Shown: piece by piece, positions 1 to 9,468 of the stretch
Layout of the letters: every line of letters starts with the position of its first letter
Numbering within the stretch: position 1 is the stretch's first letter
Assembly: GCA_038734945.1 (NCBI GenBank)
Contig: JAVYOA010000009.1
Coordinates: forward strand, 434,001-498,000
DNA from: Fervidicoccaceae archaeon
Lineage (GTDB): Archaea > Thermoproteota > Thermoprotei_A > Sulfolobales > Fervidicoccaceae
Direction of reading: 5' to 3'
DNA: 64,000 bases
Program-made: the position numbers and the translations under genes
The notes under the pieces: generated by a model
What the model saw: only the letters and a program-made list of their open reading frames with translations
Databases searched by the model: none
Told to the model about the DNA's origin: nothing

Positions 1-2
1 TA

Positions 3-779
3 AGAACGTATTTGAGCTCAGTAAACAAGACCATAAGATTGATTTCGTATCCAGAAACTAAAAGAGGAGAACAAAAGGAGAGAAAGGAAATTGAATCAAT
101 GGAAGTCATACGAAAGGAAAACTTTCTCCTGAGAAAAAAGATCGAGGAGTTGGAGAATGAGCTTGAAAGAAGAGAAAAAGAGCTGTCTCTATACAAAAAA
201 GGCGTCCTTCAGCTGAGCAAGGAGGATTACTATGCTAGAGAGATACATAGGCTCAGAGAATCCATAGCAGAGATGGAAAAGGCTCTGAAAAAAAGAGAAT
301 CTGAACTGGAATCAAAGCTTGAAGAGATTAATAGGATAAGCTCCATGCTGAATAGAGTAATAAATGGAGAGATGGTCATCGTTCCAACAATTTCCAGTCT
401 AACCAAAGCTAATTTAGGAGCTCTGAAAAGCATAAGGAAAAAAATAATCTACGTAGAAAATCCGGATTCCTATCAGAGAGATGCAATAATTGACCTCGTT
501 AAGGAAGATCCTCTAGCTGTGGCAATACCCGGACCACTATCTGATAGAGGATTGATATCTATTCTCGAGAGCTTCGGGATTCCCGTTCTAAGTTTGTCCG
601 ATTTCGAATCTTCAAGATTCAATAACATCATCTTCATGAGCTCAGAGGCAGAGAAAGAGGCTATAAAAAGGAAGGAAGAGCTGAGAAAAGCTATCAGGAG
701 TGAAGAAAAAGAGAAAATAATATCGCTTATTGAGAAGTACAAAGAAGAGAGAGCTAAAACCTCTTCCCTCAAAAAATAA
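3..779 (+). CDS. C-terminal part of a DUF460 (COG2433) protein, cut by window edge
   Basis: The reading frame is open to the left edge, so this is the 3' part of a longer gene; a TTG at 12 is not a convincing start. The visible part begins with a long charged coiled coil (roughly residues 20-110 of the visible protein), then a compact alpha/beta domain containing the stretches AIPGPLSDRGL and GIPVLSLSDF, and a lysine-rich tail. That order matches the C-terminal half of archaeal DUF460/COG2433 proteins, whose N-terminus carries an RNase H/RuvC-like fold. The nuclease-like domain would lie outside the window, so activity cannot be judged. It ends 2 bp before the convergent SAM synthetase gene. 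Family assignment is from memory of the family layout. Confidence 0.7.
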   Translation, partial: RTYLSSVNKTIRLISYPETKRGEQKERKEIESMEVIRKENFLLRKKIEELENELERREKELSLYKKGVLQLSKEDYYAREIHRLRESIAEMEKALKKRESELESKLEEINRISSMLNRVINGEMVIVPTISSLTKANLGALKSIRKKIIYVENPDSYQRDAIIDLVKEDPLAVAIPGPLSDRGLISILESFGIPVLSLSDFESSRFNNIIFMSSEAEKEAIKRKEELRKAIRSEEKEKIISLIEKYKEERAKTSSLKK

Positions 780-781
780 CC

Positions 782-1996
782 TTAGAAGAGGGTAATTTTT
801 CTATTGAGGATCAATTCCGTGTATCTCCTGATGTTCGAGAGCTCTTCATCGACAATAGATTTAGCTGTTTCCCTCATATCACTTGTTATGTTGCCCCTTA
901 TAGGGGTGAGTTTTATTGATGCTGCCAGCGGTTCATCGATGGGCCTTCCTATCTGAGATAATATTTGTATGCTCACATGAATTTCCGATTCTAGTTCTTC
1001 ATAGATTCTCCTGCTTGCCACAAATGCGAGCACATTATAAATCTTTCCAACATGGTTGATCGGGTTCTTCCCTGCCGTTGCTTCAAGGCTCATGGGCCTC
1101 ATTGGTGTTATGAGGCCATTGGCCCTGTTTCCCCTTCCAGTGGCGCCATCATCTCCGTGCTCCGCGCTGGTACCTGTAACAGTCAGATAAAACTTTCCCT
1201 TCTCTGGAAGATCCCCTGTATTGAAGTGTATTCTCACATTGAATGCTGGTGCCAATTCAGAGGAGAGAGCCTCTACTTCCTCTTTAACTTTCCTCTTAAC
1301 TTCTAGGTATTCATCTGGAGACTTAACCAGACTGCTTATAATAGCTCCAGCAATCGTTAAATCTATCTCGTTCTTTCTTCTGAGACCCATTACTTTTATA
1401 TCTTCACCAAGTTCAGGGATTTTTCTCTTTGCTTCTTTACTGTTCAGATACCTTTCAGTATTTAGAACCAAATTTTCCAATGTAGTGAGAGGATAGAATC
1501 CAACGCCGAAGCTAGTATCATTGGACAGTATTTTTTCCTCATAATCAAAAATTCCCCTTAAATCTTCTGAGCCCTTCCCTATCTTGTAGTCGACTATAAC
1601 ATGCTCCTCAGGATTCAGGTATCTCATGTTCTTGGCTATCCAGTTCTTCACAGCCTTCACAATGATTGTTCCTACAGGTATTTCTTCTACCGCTCCCCCC
1701 ACATTTACATAAGTTGTAGCTCTTCCAGAAACAATTATGTATATCGGCTGATTGACTTTTCCTCCTCCAAATTTTGGTGAAGCTTGTCCGCCAACCAACA
1801 GAACTTTGTCAAGATTATGATGTAGGACTCTCCCATAATTTTTTATATAATATTCCGAGAGAGCAAGGCTCGCTTCTTCCGAAGCTGAATCTGCAATGTA
1901 ATCAGGATGTCCAACACCTTTTCTCTCCACAAGCTCTATCTCCATGCTTTCAGGAATTTGCCAGTTTACTTCCTCAACGAATATGTTTCTCATCAT
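782..1996 (-). CDS. mat: S-adenosylmethionine synthetase, archaeal type
   Basis: Makes S-adenosylmethionine from methionine and ATP in the cytoplasm; the methyltransferases and radical SAM enzymes in this window all depend on SAM. The 404-residue protein matches the archaeal MAT family (COG1812), which differs strongly from bacterial MetK: near the N-terminus [14 protein letters not shown], then [13 protein letters not shown] and [17 protein letters not shown], and later [17 protein letters not shown] and [11 protein letters not shown]. Length is normal. Start ATG at 1996 is supported by a GGTGA Shine-Dalgarno site 6 nt upstream. A TATA-like element preceded by a G-rich block lies about 50 bp further upstream. 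Confidence 0.96.
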   Translation of the reverse strand: MMRNIFVEEVNWQIPESMEIELVERKGVGHPDYIADSASEEASLALSEYYIKNYGRVLHHNLDKVLLVGGQASPKFGGGKVNQPIYIIVSGRATTYVNVGGAVEEIPVGTIIVKAVKNWIAKNMRYLNPEEHVIVDYKIGKGSEDLRGIFDYEEKILSNDTSFGVGFYPLTTLENLVLNTERYLNSKEAKRKIPELGEDIKVMGLRRKNEIDLTIAGAIISSLVKSPDEYLEVKRKVKEEVEALSSELAPAFNVRIHFNTGDLPEKGKFYLTVTGTSAEHGDDGATGRGNRANGLITPMRPMSLEATAGKNPINHVGKIYNVLAFVASRRIYEELESEIHVSIQILSQIGRPIDEPLAASIKLTPIRGNITSDMRETAKSIVDEELSNIRRYTELILNRKITLF

Positions 1997-2045
1997 GATG
2001 GCTCACCAAAATCCTTGAAACTTAGTTATCGGATTTAAAAGAAAA

Positions 2046-2072
2046 TAATTTAAATATTTCCCCCCTCCCCCA
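2046..2072 (-). promoter_or_regulatory. Probable promoter of the SAM synthetase gene
   Basis: On the minus strand a run of five G, an A and six G (about 2071-2060) runs directly into an AT-rich TATA-like element (about 2058-2046). A start of transcription about 25 nt downstream would give a leader of about 30 nt that includes the GGTGA site before ATG 1996. The G block could be an extreme purine-rich BRE; this role is inferred. Confidence 0.45.
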
Positions 2073-2150
2073 TCTTCAGAATAGAAAAGCGAAGCTACTT
2101 CCCTTTCAAATAAAAACCTATGAAGCCATCAGCCAGACACAAATGAAAGC

Positions 2151-2399
2151 TCAATACTTCTTATAATCGAGACTGATGAAGAGAATTTGGCTACCTCTTA
2201 TGAGAATGGTCCCATATTTTGCTTTTGGCTCCTCGCTCCTCTCCTTGACCTCAGTACAATTCTTCAATATAACATTCATAGTAGCATCGCTGAAATCTAG
2301 CTCTCCTATGAATTCTCCACCGTCTTTCAGCTTTACAAGAACGTTATTTCCTCTTGCTTCTTGTAAGTATTTTAGAGGTAACTGCAATTTTGAAGACAT
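2151..2399 (-). CDS. Lsm/Sm-like archaeal RNA-binding protein
   Basis: Small Sm-fold protein expected to form a ring that binds U-rich RNA. Sm1 motif is seen as NNVLVKLKDGGEFIGELDFSD followed by NVILKNC, and Sm2 as KYGTILIRGSQILFISL. Size (82 aa from ATG 2399) is typical. A GTG at 2411 lies inside the GGGTG Shine-Dalgarno site, so it is unlikely to be the start; ATG 2399 is 9 nt after that site, and a CTG at 2402 lies at 6 nt. No linked RNA-processing gene is visible. It stands alone between the SAM synthetase and a 380-bp gap. Confidence 0.9.
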   Translation of the reverse strand: MSSKLQLPLKYLQEARGNNVLVKLKDGGEFIGELDFSDATMNVILKNCTEVKERSEEPKAKYGTILIRGSQILFISLDYKKY

Positions 2400-2775
2400 C
2401 AGTTTAAGCACCCTCTGTAGCGTTTCGTTATTTATTCATACACAGTATTAAGTTTTATTATTTCTAAGATTTATTAACTTAAGGGGGTTCATCTTCAAAA
2501 AAACATATAAAAACTTATACAGTCACAATGTCCTTTTTCTCCTATACATTTACAATTTCTTATTTTCTAGATGTAAAGAATGAAAGCTTGCTAATTTTCT
2601 ACTGTATGCTCAGCTGTTTTTATCATTTTGACGTTCTAATAATTATTCTGCAATTCTTTCAAAATACTCGTGCTTTTATGAATAAACTTTTTTACATTTT
2701 TAAAAAACTGCAAAAATTACTCCAAGAAGTGAGGTTTTACATTTGATTTCCTCTTTATACTAGAGAACGAGGCTT
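2400..2775. other. AT-rich spacer without a convincing gene
   Basis: The stretch separates the Lsm gene from the UPF0282 gene, both on the minus strand. It is AT-rich and holds one 72-codon frame on the plus strand with phenylalanine-rich, low-complexity content that does not look like a protein. I found no C/D-box pair, tRNA or strong hairpin. An AT-rich stretch around 2440-2470 could hold the Lsm promoter. Confidence 0.5.
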
Positions 2776-3651
2776 TCATTTGTAAAGCTCTCTCCTCATG
2801 GACTCTAGAGGCTTTCTCTCCACTCCAACAAAGCCAGCAACATCATTTATGCTCACTCCAGCATCTTTTCCTATCATCATGAGCTCACGCAGTCTGGATT
2901 CATATCCTTTCTCGCGCGCAAAGTGGTGATCAATAATTGCTGAATTGAAGCAGGCAGAAGAGATCATTTTCTCCAGATTCATCATTCCTGCTCTAATATT
3001 TTCTTGCTTTAGAGAAGAGCTTTCAAAGTAATTTGGAGGACCGCTTATGTACAAAAGGTTTGGCTTAAGACTGCATATGCTGTTCAGAGCATTTGGATCA
3101 ACAGGACCTTGGGAATCTGAAGCAAAATAATATCTGAAATCACCATCGTCTATGACCACAGCAATAATTTTCCCAAGAGGGGTTCCAATCTCTCCATGCC
3201 AGAATGGGCCCTCAATTGAAATTTTTAAATCCTCAACAGAGAGCTTTCCACTGTTCACTGCTAAATATTTTATTCCTCTGCTTTCCAGCTCCTTCTGGAA
3301 GAGAGATGCTCTCAGCTTTTGACTTCTATTGATTTCTATGCTCGGGTGCTTCATTATGACTGTTTTACCAATTAAGGCATCCAGAATATCTTTTCTCTGC
3401 GGATAGTGGTCTCTGTGATAGTGAGTTATAACCACTACGCTCGAATCATTTATTTCCTTTTTTATTAACTCGAGACTCTGCTCGAGAGCATGGAGCTCAA
3501 TTGGATGTGGAGGAAGACCATATCTTCTAGGAGCCAATGCTGCTCCTGGATCAATTGCTATTTTTGTGCCGCTTTCAGTCAACAAAAAATTTGCCATAGA
3601 TCTGACTCCAAGACTATCTGATGCTGGGAAGAGGAGCTTAGTTCTGCCCAT
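2776..3651 (-). CDS. Metallo-beta-lactamase fold hydrolase, UPF0282/COG2248 type
   Basis: Predicted cytoplasmic metal-dependent hydrolase of unknown substrate. Early SDSLGVRSMA and TKIAIDPGAAL are typical of the archaeal UPF0282 group, and HYHRDH at about residues 77-82 is the HxHxDH metal-binding motif. Later candidates for ligands are FWHGE, FASDSQGP and IIDHHFARE. Length of 291 aa fits the family. Start ATG 3651 gives the expected short lead-in to the first strand. The substrate cannot be named from sequence. Confidence 0.85.
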   Translation of the reverse strand: MGRTKLLFPASDSLGVRSMANFLLTESGTKIAIDPGAALAPRRYGLPPHPIELHALEQSLELIKKEINDSSVVVITHYHRDHYPQRKDILDALIGKTVIMKHPSIEINRSQKLRASLFQKELESRGIKYLAVNSGKLSVEDLKISIEGPFWHGEIGTPLGKIIAVVIDDGDFRYYFASDSQGPVDPNALNSICSLKPNLLYISGPPNYFESSSLKQENIRAGMMNLEKMISSACFNSAIIDHHFAREKGYESRLRELMMIGKDAGVSINDVAGFVGVERKPLESMRRELYK

Positions 3652-3778
3652 GAGCGTTCCCAGAAGAATATCAATTTTATTTTACATAATACTAATTATT
3701 GTCTCCGATTATTATTTTTGCCACAAGCTTATCATATTAAAATGTATGAACAAGAAGGAAAAATGAAAGGATGGAAGC

Positions 3779-4369
3779 TTGAATCCCCGGGAAATAATGA
3801 AAAAATATGATTCAACAGCTATTGGATACGATGATCTCTACCAAGAGGAACAGAGCTTGAAGTATTTGGCTTCATGGAAGTTTCTCCAAAATTTCGAGGG
3901 CAACTTCATAGATATCGGTTGTGGTACTCTCCTCCTAGAAAGATTTCTCCACGCATATGGTATTGTTAGGAGACTCAATTATATTGTTGGTTTAGACATC
4001 AGTGAAAAAATGCTTATGGTAGGTTTATCGAAGATCTCCTCGTTTTTGGAGCTACTAAACAAAACGGATCTAGTCAGAGGAGATGCCTCCAGACTTCCCT
4101 TTAGAGATGAATCATTCGACTACGGTACCTCCTTCACTGTTTTTACACTTTTACCATCGGAGAATATTGGGATATTGGAAATGGAAAGAATCCTGAGAAA
4201 AGGCGGAATATACTCTTTATTGAAGAAGAGACAGCAGTGGAAATGGAAAAGAGAACATGAAGTTATTGCAGAAACCGATAAGGACATTATATACAAAATT
4301 GAAAAGTCATACTTAAATGAGGACTTGAAGCATGTCAACTCAAATGAAAAAATCAATGACAGCAGTTGA
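3779..4369 (+). CDS. SAM-dependent class I methyltransferase
   Basis: Rossmann-fold methyltransferase of the UbiE/COG2226 style with unknown substrate. Motif I is FIDIGCGTLLLERFL (about residues 41-55), motif II is YIVGLDISEKML, then VRGDASRLPFRDESFDYG, and the motif around ILRKGGIYSLL closes the core. The start is TTG 3779; no in-frame ATG gives a full fold. The last 38 bp overlap the start of the RqcH gene, suggesting the two are cotranscribed. The C-terminus is short and charged. A small-molecule or protein substrate is equally possible. Confidence 0.8.
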   Translation: MNPREIMKKYDSTAIGYDDLYQEEQSLKYLASWKFLQNFEGNFIDIGCGTLLLERFLHAYGIVRRLNYIVGLDISEKMLMVGLSKISSFLELLNKTDLVRGDASRLPFRDESFDYGTSFTVFTLLPSENIGILEMERILRKGGIYSLLKKRQQWKWKREHEVIAETDKDIIYKIEKSYLNEDLKHVNSNEKINDSS

Positions 4370-6233
4370 TTTGAAAGCCTTGGTCGAGGAAATAAAAAAT
4401 ATAGTAGTAGGAGAAAGAGTTCAAAACATATATTATCTTTCCACAGAGGGCATTCTCCTTTTTAAAATGAAGATCGGAGATTACAGGTATCTCGTAATGG
4501 AGCCTGGCAAAAGAGTTCATCTCACAAAATTTTCAATTGATGTTCCAGAATCTCCCGGTTTACTGGCTATGTCTTTCAGGAAGCATCTGAGGGATCAGCA
4601 AGTAGATGATATAGCTCAGATCGGCTTCGACAGAATCCTTAAGGTAACTTTTAGGAACGGAGCCTCAATTTATATTGAAATACTTCCCAGAGGAGAGATA
4701 GTCCTAACAGATGAGCACAATAACATATTACATTCAACAGGATTCAAGAAGATGAAAGATAGGGAAATAAGAAGAGGTATACAGTACGTTCTTCCCCCAC
4801 ATGTTGAAAGACTCCCCTCAATTGAGGAATGCATTTCCCTTTTGGAAAAAAAGGAAATTCAGGGAATCTCCAGGGTGCTTGGAATACCTCCAGAGGTCCT
4901 AAATGAAGCATTGAAGAGAGGAAGCGGCGTTCCGCAGATTGTGTGCCAGGAAATTGAAAAAATCTTGGAGGATTCTGGAAAGCTTGGAGGATTCATTGTT
5001 TTTAGAAATGAACTTCCTATCAGCTTTCATCCATATAATCCAACTGCTATTGAGAAAGAGGATAAAGTGAAATTCTTCGATAAATTCAACGATGCAGTGG
5101 ATGAATTTTTCTATAAAATATTGTCGCTTTCATCTCTGAAGACGATCAGCGATGAGGAGAGAAGGCTGTCCCTGAAAGTTCAAGAAATAGCTTCCGAAAT
5201 TGAAAAATATGAAAAGGAAGCCTCTGAGCTTTACCTATCTGCTCAAAAAATTCTGGAAAATTTACAAAAGCTTAGGGAGCTTCAGAAATGTGTTATGGAT
5301 GCGAGAGAGGAGTTCGGCTGGGAAAAAGTGAAGGAGAGATGCTTTGGGATAGAAGAGATCCATCCGAAGGAGGGGACATTTACAGCTAATCTAGGTGAAA
5401 TGAAAGTTGACCTTCCTGTTAACCTAGATCCATATTCCTTTATTCAAAGAATGTTTGAAGAGGCAAGAAAGCTGAAGAGAAAGGCAGAGAGCGGCAAACA
5501 GCATCTCGAGGAGCTCAAGAGAAAGCTTGAAGAGCAGAGAGAGATGAGGGTAGAAAGAACTGAAGAATTTGCTTTCGCATCGAGAAAGAAAAGCTGGTAC
5601 GAAAAGTTCAGATGGAGCATCACGCGCAACGGCTTTCTTGTTATAGCAGGGAGAGACATGCAGCAGAATACAACAATTGTGAGAAAATATCTGAAGGAAG
5701 CGGATATTTATCTTCATGCCGATATTCAAGGAGCTCCTTCAACAGTTCTCATTACAGATGGAAAAAGTGTTGCTGAGGAAGATATATTCGACGCAGCGGT
5801 AATAGCAGCAGCATATTCAAAGGCATGGAAGGAGAATTTGACTTCGATAGACGTCTTTTGGGTGAAGGGAAATCAAGTCTCTCTATCACCACCATCTGGA
5901 GAGTATCTTAGAAAGGGAAGCTTCATGATCTACGGGCAGAAAAATTACATAAAAAATGTTTATCTCATGTTGTACATTGGTGTACAAAGAACAGAAGATG
6001 GGTACATGAGGCCAATTGTAGGGTCCGAAAGCTCAGTTAAGATAAACGGAATACCAATAGCGGCTCTAGTTCCAGGGGATCTCTCCCCAGATACTGTTCT
6101 GGAGAAGCTGATATCAATAGGCAAAAGGCTGAATCTCAATTTGCTGCCTCTTAGAGAGGATCTTCGCCTCCTAATCCCAGGAAAAGCGAAAATTAGAGCT
6201 TCGTTCGGAAATCAGGATTTGACAATTAAATAA
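4332..6233 (+). CDS. rqcH: RqcH/NFACT family ribosome-associated quality control factor
   Basis: Homologue of bacterial RqcH and eukaryotic Rqc2/NEMF, which bind stalled large ribosomal subunits with a tRNA and direct C-terminal tailing. The NFACT-N domain (about 1-130) keeps the aspartate in TAVDLKALVEE (D13) and the FDR motif (D100, R101) that correspond to residues needed for tailing in studied homologues. A long coiled coil covers about 260-430, and the NFACT-R (DUF814) domain follows with KSWYEKFRW and ADIYLHADIQGAPSTV. At 633 aa it is complete. Retention of the D..DR residues argues for tailing activity; this is inferred. Confidence 0.92.
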   Translation: MSTQMKKSMTAVDLKALVEEIKNIVVGERVQNIYYLSTEGILLFKMKIGDYRYLVMEPGKRVHLTKFSIDVPESPGLLAMSFRKHLRDQQVDDIAQIGFDRILKVTFRNGASIYIEILPRGEIVLTDEHNNILHSTGFKKMKDREIRRGIQYVLPPHVERLPSIEECISLLEKKEIQGISRVLGIPPEVLNEALKRGSGVPQIVCQEIEKILEDSGKLGGFIVFRNELPISFHPYNPTAIEKEDKVKFFDKFNDAVDEFFYKILSLSSLKTISDEERRLSLKVQEIASEIEKYEKEASELYLSAQKILENLQKLRELQKCVMDAREEFGWEKVKERCFGIEEIHPKEGTFTANLGEMKVDLPVNLDPYSFIQRMFEEARKLKRKAESGKQHLEELKRKLEEQREMRVERTEEFAFASRKKSWYEKFRWSITRNGFLVIAGRDMQQNTTIVRKYLKEADIYLHADIQGAPSTVLITDGKSVAEEDIFDAAVIAAAYSKAWKENLTSIDVFWVKGNQVSLSPPSGEYLRKGSFMIYGQKNYIKNVYLMLYIGVQRTEDGYMRPIVGSESSVKINGIPIAALVPGDLSPDTVLEKLISIGKRLNLNLLPLREDLRLLIPGKAKIRASFGNQDLTIK

Positions 6234-6264
6234 CTCTTATAAATAGCTATAATTCAAGTAATGA

Positions 6265-6723
6265 GTGAAGGTGATAACAGCTTTGACGTCAAGAAAAGGA
6301 ATAAGCGTGGACGAATTAATGAGCTCCAACGTGATAACAGCTCTTCCAGACGATCCTCTGGAGAAAGTAGTTAGCTTAATGCTTGAAAACGAGGTCGGAA
6401 GCGTAGTTATTGTCAACGAAAAAGGGATCCTTTTGGGAATAATTACTGAAAGGGATCTTATAACAAAGGTAATAGCAAAGAAGCTCAATCCAACGACGCT
6501 GAAGGCGAAAGATATAATGTCATCACCAGTTATATTTGTTGAACCTGGAATTACAATAGAGAAGGCAGTCGAAATAATGCAATCAAAGAGAATCGGTCAT
6601 CTTCCTGTCGTTAAAGGAGGCAGAGTAGTTGGCATAATAGCTGAGGGAGACATAATTTACCTTGCTCCAGAGTTTCTGCAGCTCCTTCAAATAAAGAAGA
6701 GAAGAAAGCGCTATCCACTTTAA
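6265..6723 (+). CDS. Two-CBS-domain protein, first gene of the CBS cluster
   Basis: A pair of CBS domains forms one Bateman module that usually senses adenosyl ligands or SAM. CBS1 is around VDELMSSNVITALPDDPL to GIITERDLITKV; CBS2 is around AKDIMSSPVIFVEPG to VVGIIAEGDIIYL. No catalytic or DNA-binding domain is attached. A TATA box at about 6237-6244 would put the transcript start near GTG 6265 (leaderless); a GGTGA site at 6270 would alternatively serve TTG 6283. It opens a run of five CBS genes on this strand. The ligand is unknown. Confidence 0.88.
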   Translation: MKVITALTSRKGISVDELMSSNVITALPDDPLEKVVSLMLENEVGSVVIVNEKGILLGIITERDLITKVIAKKLNPTTLKAKDIMSSPVIFVEPGITIEKAVEIMQSKRIGHLPVVKGGRVVGIIAEGDIIYLAPEFLQLLQIKKRRKRYPL

Positions 6724-6820
6724 CTGCTTTGAAAAACAGTCAGAGACAAAAGAAGATTAATCTTCAAAATAATATAAGTAAACAATTTATACGTCAGCAT
6801 CCTAATATTTATTAGGATAG

Positions 6821-7654
6821 GTGATTCTCATAGGGGAATTTTCAAATGGAATGTCTTCCTCAACCACTCAATTATCGATCTACTGTAGGAAAAACATCCC
6901 CTTTCTTACGAAAGAGGATAAGGCACTAAGAGCTAGAGAAATCATCAGAGAAACCGGTCTAAGGGTTATTCCAATTTTTGATGACGTCTCCAGGAAAAAG
7001 ACCATAGGCATAGTTCGGAGAATCGATCTTCTGAATATATCCTCAACTAAGTCGAATTTGAGAGTTCTCGATATAATGAGCACTGATTACTTGTCCTTCA
7101 GAGATAGCGATGATATTATAGAAGCACTGAAAACTATGCTGAAGCGGGGAGAGTGGTACTCAATAGTAGAGGAAAAAACTGGAGAGTTCAAGGGAGTTTT
7201 TGGTCTGGAGAATGGTTTAAAATTTTTCATGGACCAAGGAAGTAGATCTCTTTCAGCTCCTTTGAGAGAATTTTACACTCCAAATCCTATCTATGTTCAA
7301 GAGGACGAGTTAATATCGAGAGTCTGGTATTTGATGCTCAAGCATCAGTATGCTGGTTTTCCAGTATTAAACAGGAAAGGAGAGCTGGTAGGGGCGATCA
7401 CACAGCATGATCTATTGAGGAAGGGATACACCCGCCCCGTGCTCGAGTCTCCATCACCTCCAAAGAAAGTACTCGTTCGAGAGGCCATGACCACACCTCC
7501 TATAGCATTACCACCAGATTCTCCGCTATCAGAGGCTGTTTCCCTAATGCTGAAAAAGGATATTGGAAGAGTATATGTATCGGAAGGCAAGAAACTAGTA
7601 GGAGTAATTGATAGAGAAGATGCCGTGAAGGCAATTTTGAGTTTCCAGCTCTAG
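6821..7654 (+). CDS. Four-CBS-domain protein, second in the cluster
   Basis: Two Bateman modules in tandem, with no other domain. The first CBS repeat (about 20-75) is divergent, the second begins VLDIMSTDYLSF, the third REFYTPNPIYVQED, and the fourth REAMTTPPIALPPD ending GVIDREDAVKAIL. The GTG at 6821 lies inside the GGTGA site, whereas an in-frame ATA at 6830 is 5 nt after it, so the true start may be non-canonical. An own promoter may lie at about 6783-6810 because a 97-bp spacer separates it from the first gene. The next CBS gene follows after 10 bp. Confidence 0.85.
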   Translation: MILIGEFSNGMSSSTTQLSIYCRKNIPFLTKEDKALRAREIIRETGLRVIPIFDDVSRKKTIGIVRRIDLLNISSTKSNLRVLDIMSTDYLSFRDSDDIIEALKTMLKRGEWYSIVEEKTGEFKGVFGLENGLKFFMDQGSRSLSAPLREFYTPNPIYVQEDELISRVWYLMLKHQYAGFPVLNRKGELVGAITQHDLLRKGYTRPVLESPSPPKKVLVREAMTTPPIALPPDSPLSEAVSLMLKKDIGRVYVSEGKKLVGVIDREDAVKAILSFQL

Positions 7655-7664
7655 GTGAGCTCCA

Positions 7665-8585
7665 ATGTCCTACTCACGCAAATATGATTGGCACAGATGG
7701 CTGAGAAGCGATGGCCAGCCTGGGTTTTCCAGCAGAATATACAGAGTAGAGGGGGATATGGAAAGGCTGGCAAAAAGGCCAGTAATAACAATATCACAGT
7801 CCTCTCCTGTTAAAGAGGCCCTTGAGAGAATGCATCTCAACAGAGTTAGAAGCCTCATAGTAAGCAAGGGTGAAGCATATGAGGGTATTTTGCTCGCTGA
7901 AAACTTAATTGACTATTTAGGGGGTGGCGATCTCTACAATCTTGCCATAAACAGATATGAAGGGATATTCTACAGAGCAATTGATGAGCCAGTAAAAAGC
8001 ATAATGAGCAAGCAGGCTGTATTCGCTTATACTACTTCAAGGCTAAGCGATGTTGTGACAAAAATGATGGAGAACAACATATCAATAATTCCTATTTTAA
8101 ATAGAGATGGAAAAATCTATGGCATCATTTCAGAGCACGATGTTGTGAAGCTGCTCGTTGAGAAGAGAACTGGAGTCACTGCCGAAGAAATCTCATCACA
8201 AATAATATCGGTTGGAACCTATGAACCAATACTGGAAGCAATGAAAAAAATGGTCTCTCTGGGTCTCAGGCAAATATTCGTGAGGAATGAAGCAGATCAG
8301 ATTGTTGGAAGCATAAGCATAAAAAGACTCATAGACTTTTTTGCCACCAGCGAAGTCTACAATTGGGTCAAGAAGGGCTATCTCACTGAAGCAAACTCGG
8401 CTCAAGTGAAGGATCTTGCCTCCTACTCTATAACACGCATCCCACATTCTCTCGATGTTGGCGAGGCTGCTAGAGAAATGCTGAATTATCAGGTGAGCTC
8501 GGCAGTAGTGGTAAAAGATTCAGAGGATTTTGGAATGATAACAGAACATGATGTTTTTTACGCATTGGCTTTACCCCTCAAATAG
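7665..8585 (+). CDS. Four-CBS-domain protein, third in the cluster
   Basis: Four CBS repeats: MERLAKRPVITISQSSPV, KSIMSKQAVFAYTTSRL with GIISEHDVVKLL, AEEISSQIISVGTYEPI, and KDLASYSITRIPHSL with GMITEHDVFYAL. The last two are more divergent in the DIM position (EIS, DLA), which suggests altered ligand binding. The start ATG 7665 is fixed by a GGTGA site beginning at the stop codon of the previous gene, 6 nt upstream; this coupling shows an operon. N-terminus of about 25 residues before CBS1 is basic and aromatic. Role not known. Confidence 0.87.
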   Translation: MSYSRKYDWHRWLRSDGQPGFSSRIYRVEGDMERLAKRPVITISQSSPVKEALERMHLNRVRSLIVSKGEAYEGILLAENLIDYLGGGDLYNLAINRYEGIFYRAIDEPVKSIMSKQAVFAYTTSRLSDVVTKMMENNISIIPILNRDGKIYGIISEHDVVKLLVEKRTGVTAEEISSQIISVGTYEPILEAMKKMVSLGLRQIFVRNEADQIVGSISIKRLIDFFATSEVYNWVKKGYLTEANSAQVKDLASYSITRIPHSLDVGEAAREMLNYQVSSAVVVKDSEDFGMITEHDVFYALALPLK

Positions 8586-8614
8586 AATAACTAATTCAAT
8601 CTGGGTGATATAAG

Positions 8615-9457
8615 GTGCCTCCAAAAATAATGGACTACATGTCCTCACCAGTCATAGTTATCTCTCCCTCAGACACCCTCTCATATGCAAGAAACCTCAT
8701 GCTAAAAAGGGGAATCAGCAGCTTGATTGTAGTGGAAGGTGAAGTTCCTGTTGGAGTTATCACAACAACTGACTTCTTGAGAACAATGGGTAAACCGGAG
8801 CTAGCAAGAAGACCCTGGAACGAAATTATTGTGAGGGAAATAATGACTGAGAATCCCATTACTGTAAAAATGACATATTCAATTATAGATGCAGCAAGAA
8901 TAATGGTGAAAAATCAGATCAGCACGCTACCTGTTCTAGATAATAACGGCAAGCTTGCAGGAATAATTAAGAGAACCGACTTGGTAAGGGCATATGCTGA
9001 AAACTACTCTTCCAGAATGAAGGTTTCTGATCTAATGGACCCCTCTCCCCCCACAGTATCTCCATTCTCCCCCATTACGACAGTGATGGAGAAAATTGAG
9101 GAGAAGCCATATTTCAAAGTCCTCGTTATGGATGGCGATAAGCTTGCTGGTGTCATAGCAAAGAGGGACCTAATATTCATTGATGCTTCCTTTTTACTAT
9201 CAACAGAGAAGTACATAAAGAGAGATAAATTTCTGGAGAAAGGTAGAACAGGTGGGGTAAGATACTACTTGATTCCGCTTGCCTCAGACATAATGGAAAC
9301 TAATGTAATAACAGCATCACCAGAAGAAGATTCAGCTGAGGCTGCTTCTGTTATGATAAGAAAAGGGATAGGTTGCCTGCCAGTGCTTTCTGGAGAGGGA
9401 AAGGTCTTGGGAATACTTACTAAACATGAAATTACAACAGCTCTTTCCAAGATGTAG
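8615..9457 (+). CDS. Four-CBS-domain protein, fourth in the cluster
   Basis: CBS1 begins almost at the start codon: KIMDYMSSPVIVISPSDTL to GVITTTDFLRTM. CBS2 is VREIMTENPITVKMTYS to GIIKRTDLVRAY, CBS3 VSDLMDPSPPTVSPFSP to GVIAKRDLIFID, and CBS4 ASDIMETNVITASPEED to GILTKHEITTAL. CBS repeats are well conserved, making this the best candidate of the cluster for ligand binding. GTG 8615 follows a GGTGA site by 6 nt. A 30-residue insertion rich in charged residues sits between CBS3 and CBS4. Confidence 0.88.
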   Translation: MPPKIMDYMSSPVIVISPSDTLSYARNLMLKRGISSLIVVEGEVPVGVITTTDFLRTMGKPELARRPWNEIIVREIMTENPITVKMTYSIIDAARIMVKNQISTLPVLDNNGKLAGIIKRTDLVRAYAENYSSRMKVSDLMDPSPPTVSPFSPITTVMEKIEEKPYFKVLVMDGDKLAGVIAKRDLIFIDASFLLSTEKYIKRDKFLEKGRTGGVRYYLIPLASDIMETNVITASPEEDSAEAASVMIRKGIGCLPVLSGEGKVLGILTKHEITTALSKM

Positions 9458-9468
9458 AGGTGCTCATC

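Noticed and set aside
2528-2746. 72-codon plus-strand frame in an AT-rich gap
   Set aside because: Phe/Ile/Leu-rich low-complexity content, no ribosome site, and no resemblance to a protein family.
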